Assembly: GCF_016219575.1 (NCBI RefSeq)
Contig: NZ_JACRMG010000019.1
Coordinates: 62,001 to 126,000 of the forward strand
DNA length: 64,000 nt
Origin: Bradyrhizobium sp.
Lineage (GTDB): Bacteria > Pseudomonadota > Alphaproteobacteria > Rhizobiales > Xanthobacteraceae
Reading direction: 5' to 3'
Shown here: in pieces, positions 20,160 to 28,585 of the stretch
Position numbering within the stretch: position 1 is the first letter of the stretch
How the letters are laid out: the number at the start of each line of letters is the position of its first letter
Translations under genes and position numbers: made by a program
Notes under the pieces: generated by a model
Databases searched by the model: none
What the model was told of the DNA's origin: nothing
Seen by the model: the letters and a program-made list of their open reading frames with translations, nothing else

Positions 20160-21617
20160 TTGGCGGCTGGCGTCGCATTGACTCTGCCCGAGATCCTCTT
20201 GGTGGAGGATTCAGCCGAGATTCTTTCCTTCAAGTGCCCGGTAACGGGTTGGCTGGCCTGGCCTGCCGTGCGGCACGTCTTCCTGAGCTATCTCATCCAT
20301 GAACTCGCCTATGAATGGGCTGCCTTTATCGGGCCATTGCCGAAGCCCTGGCACCACCACCGCGCGGCTGCGGCTCTGCTCAAGGCGGCGCGACACAACA
20401 GAGAGGTGCTCCGGCGGGGCGTACTGCGCCGGCCCATCATGATCTTCGGGACCACGTCAACGATGGTTCAGCGTGACGGCATGGCATTCAACCGGCTGAG
20501 CGATGATTTTGCGCTTCAGTACCCCGAAGACACTGTGGTGATAGAGGACTTGTTTCCCTTGCAGTATTCGGTGCCGCGCAACCGCCGCAACCCCGATGTA
20601 CTGTATTCGCTGCCGGAGCTGGCATTGCGCAAGTTTCGATCTGCGATGATCAATTCTGGCCCGTTCGATGCCGTTGCGAATGGACTCACCCGTTTCTTGA
20701 CCGCCCGGGTCAAGCAGCTGTTCGGCCTTCAGCTACCGTTGGAACGCCAAGGCTATTTCACCACAATCATTTCCCGCAATTTGCGCCGCTTTCAACTCGA
20801 ACGGAGGCGGTTTCACCGGCTATTCGAAAGGGCCAATCCGCGAATTTTGCTGGTGATGGCCGGTACGACTGGAGGTCACGCGCCTTCGATTCAGGTAGCC
20901 CGCGAAATGGGAATTACGGTAGCGGAGTATCAGCACGGTCAGTTTGGAGCTGGTCAGCCGGAGTACAACTTTGCGCCGACCCTGCTTGCCAGCGATGCAT
21001 ATAGGGCTACCCTTCCCGAATATCTTCTCACCTACGGCAGGTGGTGGACCAAGAAGATCAACGCTCCCTTGCACCATGTAGTCATTGGCAACCCGCATCG
21101 CGCGGAATCGCTGCTCCTGCATCGAAAGCCACTGCAGGCTGGCCCTCCGGAAATCCTGATTGTCGCCAAACTTGGAGAGGCTACGAAATATCTCGAGCTC
21201 GCGGGAAAACTTGATCATCACTTCGACGGACGCTATCGGATACGTTTGCGAGCGAACCCACGCGACCGGAATTTTGGCGGACATTCGAGCATCACGTGGC
21301 AGGGGCGAACCATCGAGCTGGACTGCAATCCGGACTTCTACGCGTCGCTCGTCCTGGCGCACACCATAGTGAGCGGACCTTCCACCGTCCTGGCGGAATC
21401 GATTGGCATCGCGAACCGGATTTTCATCTGGGATGAGGTCGGCGGACCTTTCAAGTATCCCGATCAGACGTTCGAGCGCTTTCGCAGCGTCAATGAATTG
21501 ATCGCCGCTATCGAAAGCCCCGCAGGTGATTGCCCGGATCGCCCGGAGGTGGACGAATTATGGGCACCTGACTGGCGGCAGCGATACTCGGGCTTTGTGA
21601 AGCAATTCATCGCGTAG
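20160..21617 (+). CDS. Unrecognised GT-B-like protein, candidate CMP-sugar transferase
   Basis: About 485 residues. I do not recognise the family with certainty. The C-terminal half looks like a GT-B glycosyltransferase of capsule type: AEYQHGQFGAG (255-265), GNPHR (310-314), RLRANPRD and SGPSTVLAESIGI (405-417). The last block resembles the donor-binding helix region of surface-sugar transferases. The immediate upstream gene makes a CMP-sugar, so this protein may be the matching transferase; that is inference. No ATG is available near the start; TTG at 20160 follows AAAGGA with good spacing, while TTG 20109 would overlap the previous gene. Composition is A/T-richer than the surroundings. Confidence 0.6.
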   Translation: MAAGVALTLPEILLVEDSAEILSFKCPVTGWLAWPAVRHVFLSYLIHELAYEWAAFIGPLPKPWHHHRAAAALLKAARHNREVLRRGVLRRPIMIFGTTSTMVQRDGMAFNRLSDDFALQYPEDTVVIEDLFPLQYSVPRNRRNPDVLYSLPELALRKFRSAMINSGPFDAVANGLTRFLTARVKQLFGLQLPLERQGYFTTIISRNLRRFQLERRRFHRLFERANPRILLVMAGTTGGHAPSIQVAREMGITVAEYQHGQFGAGQPEYNFAPTLLASDAYRATLPEYLLTYGRWWTKKINAPLHHVVIGNPHRAESLLLHRKPLQAGPPEILIVAKLGEATKYLELAGKLDHHFDGRYRIRLRANPRDRNFGGHSSITWQGRTIELDCNPDFYASLVLAHTIVSGPSTVLAESIGIANRIFIWDEVGGPFKYPDQTFERFRSVNELIAAIESPAGDCPDRPEVDELWAPDWRQRYSGFVKQFIA

Positions 21618-21704
21618 GAGACCTTCTCCTTCGTCAAGACGCGTGCCGGACGCGAGGGCTCGGGGATAGCGCTTTCAACCAGGCCAAGTCGCGCCCCGCA
21701 TGCA

Positions 21705-23663
21705 TCACGGGATTGAAGACTTGGTGACCGTCGATTCAGACAGCGTAGCAGCGAATGCTGTCTTCAAGTCAGCGGGGACGGTGCTGGAAATGACCTTATG
21801 CCGTAGAAGGGCAAGTATCAGGTCCGTCTTCGGCGAAATTCTGTGCCTGCGCAGCAGAGGAGACCACGCCTTCAGCACGAAACGTCGATCATAGGCGAGA
21901 TCGTCGCATACCAGGTACCCGCGGAGATCCTTCGATCGCCGACACTTCGGAGCCAGGCCAAGCTTGCGGTAGCTCTTTCGTGCGATAGCCGGGGATTTTC
22001 CTTTGATGATCGCGGTACGCATAACGGGCTCAGCCACGAAGTGCACATCCGCCGCTTGCGACAGCATACTACCCAGATCGACGTAACGACCGTCGCGCGT
22101 CGCATACGTTCCGCCGAACGTGGGATCGAAGATATAGAAGCTTGTGCCAGAACCGGTCGTTACAGGCAGGACGGTCGTAACGTGCGTCAGGAATGTGCCG
22201 GGAAAACCTATGTCGATGGTGAAGGCATCGATGCCAAACAGGTTCAGCACCTTCTGGAAGAAAATGGCGAAGCCGCCGCACAACGCGCCTCCGGCATCCG
22301 GCTTCCACACGGCGTCATACAACTGCGATGCAGACAGATACGGAAAGGCGTTTACAACGTTGGGGAACTTGGGGACACTTTCCCCGAGATCGACTGTCCG
22401 GGCAGTCCAAATCACCAGCTTGTGAGCAGCCGCCAAGCGATCAACCTTGAGAGTTTCGTTCAATCCGGGAATCGCCGCCCTGATGATGTCCCTCAATCCT
22501 TCGTCCGTCAGGCAATCCGCGCATTCGCGAAACCGCAATCCAGCCTGGTATGAGAACCGGGTTTCGCCGTAGATCAAAAGCTCCAGACGTGTCGTGTCGG
22601 AAATATAGAGCTCTAAATCGCCTCTTGGGGCTGAGAGATATTCCAGCGATCCGTCTCGCCTCTGCAACCGCAACATGGGAGATCCCGATCGCCGGAGGCC
22701 TGATATCCGGAGTCGATAGGTCCTCCCTTTGTCGAGATCATCCCGACGGAAATAGAGGCCCGCAGGGCGACCGGTGCCCGAGATCTTGATCTTGTCGTGA
22801 GCTATGCTTGCGACTGGCTCGCCGTACCTTGCAGTGTTCCAGCCGGGCAGCTTGAGCTGACCGTCCAGGCACTGTTCGCATTTTCGCAGCGCCAATTCGC
22901 CCGTTCGGTAAGTGAACGCTGAATCGCTGTAGATGAGTACTTCCAGCCTCTCAATACCCGAAATCATGATTGGCGTGGTGCCGTCGGGCGCAGCAATGTA
23001 TTCGAAGGGAGCATCATCGCGCTGCAGGCGGACGGTGGCGCCACCGGAGATCAACTTCCCGGACAACTCCAGCTCGTAGGACTTTTGTTTATCGAGATCG
23101 CTACGTCGGAAATAGACTCCCGACGGGGTTCCATTTCCGGCGATCGTCAGCCCTTTTTCAATCGCGGTGACCGTGGGGGAGCCATATTTGGCAACCTTCC
23201 AACCAACGACATCGGGTAAACCAGCGCATTCCTTGCACTCTGATAGCGCCAGCCTGGCCCGATACGAAAATCGGCTGTCACTGTAGATTAGCACCTCAAG
23301 ATTTTTCGTTTCCCGAATGTCCAGCTCAAGCTTCCCATCCGGCGCAGCTCTGTACTCGAATTCCCGCTCGTCCCGCTGAATTCGCAGTGTGGGCGCGCCG
23401 TAGCGGAAATCCCCCAAGATCTCCAGACGATAGTTCTTGCTCGGCGCGAGGTCGCTCCGTCGAAAATAGAGGCCTGAAGGGGGCTCCTCTCCAGTGATGA
23501 GAATGGCGTCGCCTGTTCTCGATATGACCGGATTGCCGTATTTAGCGGTGTCCCATTTCTCGCTTCTTGCCGTGTTACAGCCCGCACATATGCCCAGCAA
23601 GACGGCAATAACGCCGAATCTCGGGGCCCAACTGCAATTCCCAAGTCGTGGTCCGCGCCGCAT
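21705..23663 (-). CDS. Lipoprotein with three CxxC repeats and a transglutaminase-like domain
   Basis: About 652 residues from ATG 23663 (a TTG at 23711 would add 16). The N-terminus has Arg residues, a hydrophobic stretch and LLGICAGC, a near-consensus lipobox, so it is probably a lipoprotein. Three tandem repeats follow with a ~119-residue period. Each has W..A.YG.P at its start, an (S/A)G.YFRR(S/D)DL block, a LE.LIY block and ends in CxxC (CKEC, CEQC, CADC). The C-terminal part has Cys in GALCGGFAIFF, His in FLTHVTTV and Asp in YIFDPTFGG, matching the Cys-His-Asp order of transglutaminase-like proteases. Numbered from the longer frame, the three are 478, 510 and 529. Function is unknown; repeats could bind glycan or metal. 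Confidence 0.7.
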   Translation of the reverse strand: MRRGPRLGNCSWAPRFGVIAVLLGICAGCNTARSEKWDTAKYGNPVISRTGDAILITGEEPPSGLYFRRSDLAPSKNYRLEILGDFRYGAPTLRIQRDEREFEYRAAPDGKLELDIRETKNLEVLIYSDSRFSYRARLALSECKECAGLPDVVGWKVAKYGSPTVTAIEKGLTIAGNGTPSGVYFRRSDLDKQKSYELELSGKLISGGATVRLQRDDAPFEYIAAPDGTTPIMISGIERLEVLIYSDSAFTYRTGELALRKCEQCLDGQLKLPGWNTARYGEPVASIAHDKIKISGTGRPAGLYFRRDDLDKGRTYRLRISGLRRSGSPMLRLQRRDGSLEYLSAPRGDLELYISDTTRLELLIYGETRFSYQAGLRFRECADCLTDEGLRDIIRAAIPGLNETLKVDRLAAAHKLVIWTARTVDLGESVPKFPNVVNAFPYLSASQLYDAVWKPDAGGALCGGFAIFFQKVLNLFGIDAFTIDIGFPGTFLTHVTTVLPVTTGSGTSFYIFDPTFGGTYATRDGRYVDLGSMLSQAADVHFVAEPVMRTAIIKGKSPAIARKSYRKLGLAPKCRRSKDLRGYLVCDDLAYDRRFVLKAWSPLLRRHRISPKTDLILALLRHKVISSTVPADLKTAFAATLSESTVTKSSIP

Positions 23664-24076
23664 CGTGTGGGGATACACCGGGGGAAGGTCCTTGGGCAAT
23701 TGTACCGACAAATGGAGCCCGAAAGTTTACTGGTTAATGTGGTTCCCTGGATACACATGAGCGGCGCGTCATTGTGCTTCCGACCGGTGCACGGGGCCAG
23801 CCGACGGGCGTTAGCTGATGCGCAATCGGCCAGTTCCAACGCGCAAACTGGCTCTTGCGCTCGAGCCGACCTTCGTCGTCATCGAGGAAGTCGAACCTCG
23901 GCAGTTGGGGCTGGGGCAGCCTGCCCGTGCGCACTCGGCACCGCGTCGCAGCAAAAAGTGCGACCGCTGCAAGCCAGGATTGGCTTGGCGAGGCTGTGCG
24001 ATCATTGATCGCACCGCGATGGCTCTCCGTCTGTTATGGTTCCCCCACACAACAATCCCAAGGGAGGGGTCACAAG
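23664..24076. other. Intergenic region between divergent genes
   Basis: A 413-base stretch between the divergent starts of the repeat lipoprotein and the GlcG/HbpS-like gene. I see no convincing coding sequence. It must hold both promoters. One short inverted repeat, GCCAGTT-10 bases-AACTGGC near 23831, is visible but of unknown meaning. Confidence 0.5.
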
Positions 24077-24544
24077 ATGAAGGCAATTCTGGTCGCCGCC
24101 GCACTCGCAGCCTTTGCCACCGCCGCATCGGCGCAGGACAAGCGTCCCGACTACGGCACCGCGGTCAACGCTGCGGGCGGAAAGAAGATCGCAGCCGACG
24201 TCGTCGGCGAATGCCAGAAGAACGGCTGGAACGTGGCGGTCGCCGTGGTCGATAATCACGGCTTCCTCGTCTATTTCGAGCGCATGGACAACACGCAGAC
24301 GGCCAGCGTGGATATCGCCGTCGGCAAGGCCCGGGCGGCGGCAACCTACCGGCGGCCGACGCGCGTCTTTGCGGATGTCATCAACAAGGGCGGGCCGGCC
24401 ACGGCCACGCTCCCCGGCGTGTTTGCCTCGCCCGGCGGCCTGCCGATCATGGTCGACGGCAAGGTCACGGGCGGCGTCGGCGTGAGCGGCGTCACCGGCG
24501 ACCAGGACGAGCAATGCGCCAAAGCCGGCCTCGGGATCAAGTGA
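24077..24544 (+). CDS. Secreted GlcG/HbpS-like heme-binding family protein
   Basis: A 155-residue protein with a clear signal peptide (residues 1-19, cleaved after ASA). The mature part is a single GlcG/HbpS-type domain. VAVVDNHGFLVYFERMD and the Gly-rich VTGGVGVSGVTGDQDEQCA near the C-terminus are family features. HbpS binds heme and other members bind small organic cofactors, but many have no known role. The ATG at 24077 follows AGGGAGGGG, a strong ribosome site. Neighbours give no pathway; it stands alone on the plus strand, followed 169 bases later by a stress protein gene. Confidence 0.82.
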   Translation: MKAILVAAALAAFATAASAQDKRPDYGTAVNAAGGKKIAADVVGECQKNGWNVAVAVVDNHGFLVYFERMDNTQTASVDIAVGKARAAATYRRPTRVFADVINKGGPATATLPGVFASPGGLPIMVDGKVTGGVGVSGVTGDQDEQCAKAGLGIK

Positions 24545-24713
24545 CCCGCGGAGCCTGAAAGCTGCGGCTCGACCCGAAGCGGAAGCTTGCGCCTGTGTGC
24601 AGGCTTCCGCCACCCGCGCGATCGGACTTTCGTTGTCCCCTTCCAGGGATTAGCCTGTCGGCATCGATGTCGCCTGTCCCTTCAGGCGCGCGAAGCGAAG
24701 TGGAGATCCGGGG

Positions 24714-25553
24714 ATGAAGACGATCCTGGCGCCGACCCAACACATTGCAACGATGAAATCGGCCCTCGAGACGGCCGTACTGCTGGCGCGCCGAACCGGC
24801 GCCTACATCGAGGGCTTTCCGCTGCGGATTGCCATTCCTCCCTATGTCGTGGCGGAATTGACTGCGGGCCTCACCATGGACGCCTACGACGCGCAGCGCG
24901 ACGAGGAGGTCGCGGAGCTGCGCCGCCTGTTCGAAGCCTTCATGCAGGAGCACGGCATCCCGCCCTCCGGCACGCCCGCCGAGCATCCGAGCTGCGGATG
25001 GCTTGCCACAGCCCCCGAAGATGAGAGCTTCATCGGCAACCTTGGCCGCGCGTTCGATGTGACGGTCATCAGCCGGCTGGATGGGGATTCGTCGGGCCTG
25101 CACCGGCGCGCCATCGAATCCGCATTGTTCGAGAGCGGCCGGCCGGTCCTGCTGGCGCCGCCCGTGGCGCCGAAGCAGATCGCCAGCAATGTCATGGTGC
25201 ATTGGAACGGCAGCACCGAGCAGGCGCGCGCGAACGCCTTTGCCATGCCGCTGTTGCATCTGGCCGACCGGGTGACGCTGTTGACCGTGATCGGCGGGCA
25301 GGATGTACCGGGCCCGTCCGCCGACGACATTCTCAAGCAATTGCAACACAACGGCATCGCCGCCAGGCCGCTGCGCGTCAAGCTCGGCGACCGCGAGACC
25401 GGCGAAGCGGTACTCGACGCCGCCAGGGCCGAAGGCTGCGATCTCCTCGTCAAGGGCGCGTTCACGCGCAACAGGCTGCGGCAAATGATCTTCGGCGGCG
25501 CCACCAGCCACATCATGGAGCACGCCGACCTGCCGGTCCTGATGGCGCATTAG
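24714..25553 (+). CDS. Universal stress protein, tandem-domain
   Basis: A 279-residue UspA-superfamily protein with two domains. The first (about 1-145) starts with KTILAPTQ and has lost the ATP motif. The second (about 155-279) ends in FGGATSHIMEHADLPVLMA, containing the ATP-binding pattern with GGATS. DLLVKGAFTRNRLRQ precedes it. These cytosolic proteins are linked to stress survival; the specific role is unknown. The ATG at 24714 follows TGGAG. A palindromic repeat lies 30 bases after the stop and may act as terminator. Confidence 0.85.
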   Translation: MKTILAPTQHIATMKSALETAVLLARRTGAYIEGFPLRIAIPPYVVAELTAGLTMDAYDAQRDEEVAELRRLFEAFMQEHGIPPSGTPAEHPSCGWLATAPEDESFIGNLGRAFDVTVISRLDGDSSGLHRRAIESALFESGRPVLLAPPVAPKQIASNVMVHWNGSTEQARANAFAMPLLHLADRVTLLTVIGGQDVPGPSADDILKQLQHNGIAARPLRVKLGDRETGEAVLDAARAEGCDLLVKGAFTRNRLRQMIFGGATSHIMEHADLPVLMAH

Positions 25554-25583
25554 TCTGGCGCTTCCGGAATGGAGCGTAGCCCG

Positions 25584-25663
25584 TAGGATGGGTTGAGCGA
25601 CAGCGAAACCCATCATTGGTCCAGCAAAAGCGATGGGTTTCGCCAAACGCTCAACCCATCCTA
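25584..25663. repeat. Intergenic palindromic repeat
   Basis: An ~80-base inverted repeat with arms TAGGATGGGTTGAGCG and CGCTCAACCCATCCTA, and a second inner pair (GCGAAACCCATC / GATGGGTTTCGC). It is of the same kind as the other extragenic palindromes in this window but a different sequence family. It follows the universal stress protein gene. Confidence 0.85.
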
Positions 25664-25701
25664 GGGACTGTTTCAATCAGAACCGAGATGCTCTGGCCGG
25701 C

Positions 25702-25887
25702 TCAGAGAGCGAACGCCGCCAATTGATAGAATGCGTAGGCGAGCTGCAAGCCCATGAGGACCAGGGCTGCGATCATCAGATAGAAGCTGAAATGCATGAG
25801 GGCTTGAAATCGGTTTCTTCTTGGCTTTGTGGGTCGCAATGCTTCGAACAGTGCTCGGCTCGCCTCGGCCGGCCGAAATCCCCGCAT
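25702..25887 (-). CDS. Possible small single-pass membrane protein
   Basis: A 61-codon open frame whose last 31 residues form one strong hydrophobic helix (FYLMIAALVLMGLQLAYAFY), preceded by a basic stretch KPRRNR. That is the expected layout of a small inner-membrane protein with a cytoplasmic N-terminus. No good Shine-Dalgarno precedes the ATG at 25887; an internal ATG at 25797 is an alternative. It lies 97 bases downstream of another tiny membrane frame on the same strand. Function is unknown and expression is unproven. Confidence 0.4.
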   Translation of the reverse strand: MRGFRPAEASRALFEALRPTKPRRNRFQALMHFSFYLMIAALVLMGLQLAYAFYQLAAFAL

Positions 25888-25984
25888 TGCGAAAAAAGAG
25901 AGCTTCCGCCGCCGCGGAAGTGTTGCCTTTGTCGCGAACCCCTTCTTGACCGGAGGTCTCTGTTCGACGCCAGTTCCTGCCAGT

Positions 25985-26083
25985 TCACGCGCCGTAGAAA
26001 ATCTTCATTCCCCACAACACGACAACGATGGCCGCAACCAGTGTGGCCGCCGTCAGTACACTTTCCAAGGAAGCGACTCTCAT
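25985..26083 (-). CDS. Possible 32-residue membrane peptide
   Basis: The ATG at 26083 is preceded at good spacing by GGAG in GCGGAGTAACAGT. The 32-residue product is almost all one hydrophobic helix (VLTAATLVAAIVVVLWGMKI) ending KIFYGA. Such tiny proteins often belong to membrane complexes, but nothing nearby indicates which. The good ribosome site makes it more convincing than its neighbour at 25702. Confidence 0.42.
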   Translation of the reverse strand: MRVASLESVLTAATLVAAIVVVLWGMKIFYGA

Positions 26084-26439
26084 ACTGTTACTCCGCTTCC
26101 CAGCCCCATCGATGGGTCTAGTTGATTCGATTCGTCCGCCGCAATTGCGCGATCGATTGCGTTGAACGATCGCGGAGCGGTTGTGGTTTGCCGGCCACAC
26201 GGCCCACGTAGAACCCCGGATTGGATTTCGGCAAGGCGCACTCCCGCGGCTACGGTTCCAGGATCGACCGGGGAAACGGCATGGGATTCAACAATGTCGC
26301 CAATTCGGCACGACGGGCAAATCACCTTCGGATTGACGGAATCGCGTCAAGCCCCGGAATGAAAAATATTCTGCTTTACATAAATTCTGATTTGCGGCAT
26401 AAGCGCCTCAGCCCGCGCCACCATGAGGGGCGTTCGCGC

Positions 26440-26931
26440 GATCGTCACGGAACGTGGCGCGGGTTGCGATGGACGCTGCGGCGTCAGGCGGAAACACTTC
26501 TGCCCGACGAAACGTTGGCAGCGTACGGTGAAATCGTGTGGTCCTGGCGCCGCGACCCTGGCGTCTATCCCCGCCGGCCTGTGCTGGCAGGGCAACGGGG
26601 GCAAGAAAGGCCGTTCCCCGGGGAGAGCGCGACATAAGCCGTAAAGCCATTGCGCGGGGAAAGCCGGGATGTCTCGGCTGTACCTGTCAAACCCGTGTGC
26701 ACTTTCTGTAGCACTTTTCGCACACGGCGATGCGGGCGCAGTCAGCGCCCGGCTTTCCCTGCGCCCTCTTCACGAGAGAGGGCCAACGAATTGGCAAAAC
26801 TCAGGCGAGTTCAGGCCGTGAGAACGAAGGCGTGTGTCTTTCCACCGTCATTGCGAGGAGCGGAAGCGACGAAGCAATCCATCTATCCCCGCGGGGATGG
26901 ATGGATTGCTTCGCTTCGCTCGCAATGACGG
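26440..26931. repeat. Dispersed non-coding repeat with terminal palindrome
   Basis: About 500 bases between genes without a convincing protein. Several short open frames exist on both strands but none has family features. The conceptual peptides resemble fragments that I recall recurring as spurious small ORFs across Bradyrhizobium genomes, so I call a dispersed repeat; this rests on memory and is not verified. The right end (26845-26931) is an exact-type palindrome: arms CCGTCATTGCGAG and CTCGCAATGACGG with inner GAAGCAATCCATC / GATGGATTGCTTC. Confidence 0.5.
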
Positions 26932-26950
26932 AGGAAAGGCCTCCGGCCCA

Positions 26951-28381
26951 TCAGTACCGGTAATGATCGCTCTTGTACGGGCCTTCCGGCTTGACGCCGA
27001 TATAGTCGGCCTGGTCCTTGCGCAGCTCGGTCAGCTTGGCGCCGACCTTGGCGAGGTGCAGCCGGGCGACCTTCTCGTCCAGCGACTTCGGCAGCACATA
27101 GACCTTCTTCTCGTACTTGCCGTTCTTGTTGTTGGCCCACAATTCGATCTGCGCCAGCGTCTGATTGGTGAACGACGCCGACATCACGAAGGACGGATGG
27201 CCCATGGCATTGCCGAGGTTCACCAGGCGGCCTTCCGACAAGAGGATGATGCGGTGCCTGTCGGGGAATTCGATCTCGTCGACCTGCGGCTTGATGTTGG
27301 TCCACTTCAGGTTACGCAGCCCCGCGATCTGGATCTCGTTGTCGAAGTGACCGATGTTGCAGACGATGGCGCGATCCTTCATCGCGCGCATGTGGTCGAT
27401 GGTGATGATGTCCTTGTTGCCGGTGGCGGTGACGAAGATGTCGGCGCGGGGCGCCGCATCTTCCATGGTCACGACCTCATAGCCTTCCATGACGGCCTGC
27501 AGCGCGCAGATCGGGTCGACTTCGGAGACCATGACGCGGCAGCCGGCCTGGCGCAGCGAAGCCGCCGAGCCCTTGCCGACGTCGCCGAAGCCCGCGACCA
27601 TCGCGATCTTGCCCGACATCATCACGTCGGTGCCTCGGCGGATGCCGTCGACCAGCGACTCGCGGCAGCCATAGAGGTTGTCGAACTTCGACTTGGTGAC
27701 GCTGTCATTGACGTTGATGGCGGGGAACAGCAGCGTGCCCTTGTTGGCCATCTCGTAGAGGCGATGCACGCCGGTGGTGGTCTCTTCCGAGACGCCCTTG
27801 ATGTTCTTGGCGATCTCCCCAAACCAGCCCTTCGGCTTCTCCTTCAGGAGCTTCTTGATCAGCACGTAGAAGATTTCCTCTTCCTCCGAGCCCGGCTTGT
27901 CCAGGAAGGCGGTGTCGCCCTGCTCGGCGCGGTAGCCGGCATGCACCAGCATGGTGGCATCGCCGCCGTCGTCGAGGATCATGTTTGGCGTGCCGCCGCC
28001 GTGCCAGTCGAACAGCTTCGCGGTGTAGTCCCAGTATTCGGTCAGCGTCTCGCCCTTGACGGCGAACACCGGAATGCCGGCGGCTGCGATCGCAGCGGCC
28101 GCGTGATCCTGCGTCGAGTAGATGTTGCAGGAGACCCAGCGGATATCGGCGCCGAGCGCTGCCAGCGTTTCGATCAGCACCGCGGTCTGGATCGTCATGT
28201 GCAGGGAGCCGGCGATGCGCGCGCCCTTCAGCGGCTGCTTCGGTCCGTATTCCTCGCGCGTCGCCATCAGGCCGGGCATTTCCGTCTCGGCCAGCGAGAT
28301 CTCCTTGCGGCCGAAGTCGGCGAGCGCGATGTCCTTGACGATGTAATCGGTGAAGGCGGGCTTCTTGGCGGCGGCGGTCAT
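26951..28381 (-). CDS. ahcY: Adenosylhomocysteinase
   Basis: A 476-residue cytosolic NAD-dependent enzyme that splits S-adenosylhomocysteine to adenosine and homocysteine, closing the methyl cycle. GSLHMTIQTAVLIETL and SCNIYSTQDHAAAA in the N-terminal substrate domain, GFGDVGKGSA (NAD loop) and the C-terminal KSDHYRY are diagnostic. The length and ~40-residue insert relative to shorter homologues are normal for proteobacterial forms. metK lies 204 bases upstream on the same strand, which suits shared methyl-cycle function; a long palindrome separates them. Confidence 0.97.
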   Translation of the reverse strand: MTAAAKKPAFTDYIVKDIALADFGRKEISLAETEMPGLMATREEYGPKQPLKGARIAGSLHMTIQTAVLIETLAALGADIRWVSCNIYSTQDHAAAAIAAAGIPVFAVKGETLTEYWDYTAKLFDWHGGGTPNMILDDGGDATMLVHAGYRAEQGDTAFLDKPGSEEEEIFYVLIKKLLKEKPKGWFGEIAKNIKGVSEETTTGVHRLYEMANKGTLLFPAINVNDSVTKSKFDNLYGCRESLVDGIRRGTDVMMSGKIAMVAGFGDVGKGSAASLRQAGCRVMVSEVDPICALQAVMEGYEVVTMEDAAPRADIFVTATGNKDIITIDHMRAMKDRAIVCNIGHFDNEIQIAGLRNLKWTNIKPQVDEIEFPDRHRIILLSEGRLVNLGNAMGHPSFVMSASFTNQTLAQIELWANNKNGKYEKKVYVLPKSLDEKVARLHLAKVGAKLTELRKDQADYIGVKPEGPYKSDHYRY

Positions 28382-28454
28382 TTGGAATTTCCTGATCGAG
28401 TGAAATCTGGCGTGTCAGTAGCAAGGCAGGCTGAACGCTTTATGGCGCGATCTA

Positions 28455-28579
28455 CTCCCTCTCCCCGTCCTTACGGGGAGAGGGTCGGGGTGAGGGGCTT
28501 TATCCGCGCACTGAATTCGCGGAGGCTCCCCCTCACCCGCCGCTTCGCGGCGACCTCTCCCCGCAAGCGGGGCGAGGTG
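28455..28579. repeat. Intergenic palindromic repeat between metK and ahcY
   Basis: About 125 bases with arms CTCCCTCTCCCCG... and ...CGGGGCGAGGTG and inner hairpins (CCCCGTCCTTACGGGG; CGCCGCTTCGCGGCG; CCCCGCAAGCGGGG). It is a strongly structured extragenic element that could terminate or attenuate transcription between metK and ahcY. It starts seven bases after the metK stop. Confidence 0.8.
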
Positions 28580-28585
28580 AAAAGA

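Noticed and set aside
26423..26928. Small open frames in the repeat region
   Set aside because: No ribosome sites or family features; better explained as a dispersed non-coding repeat.
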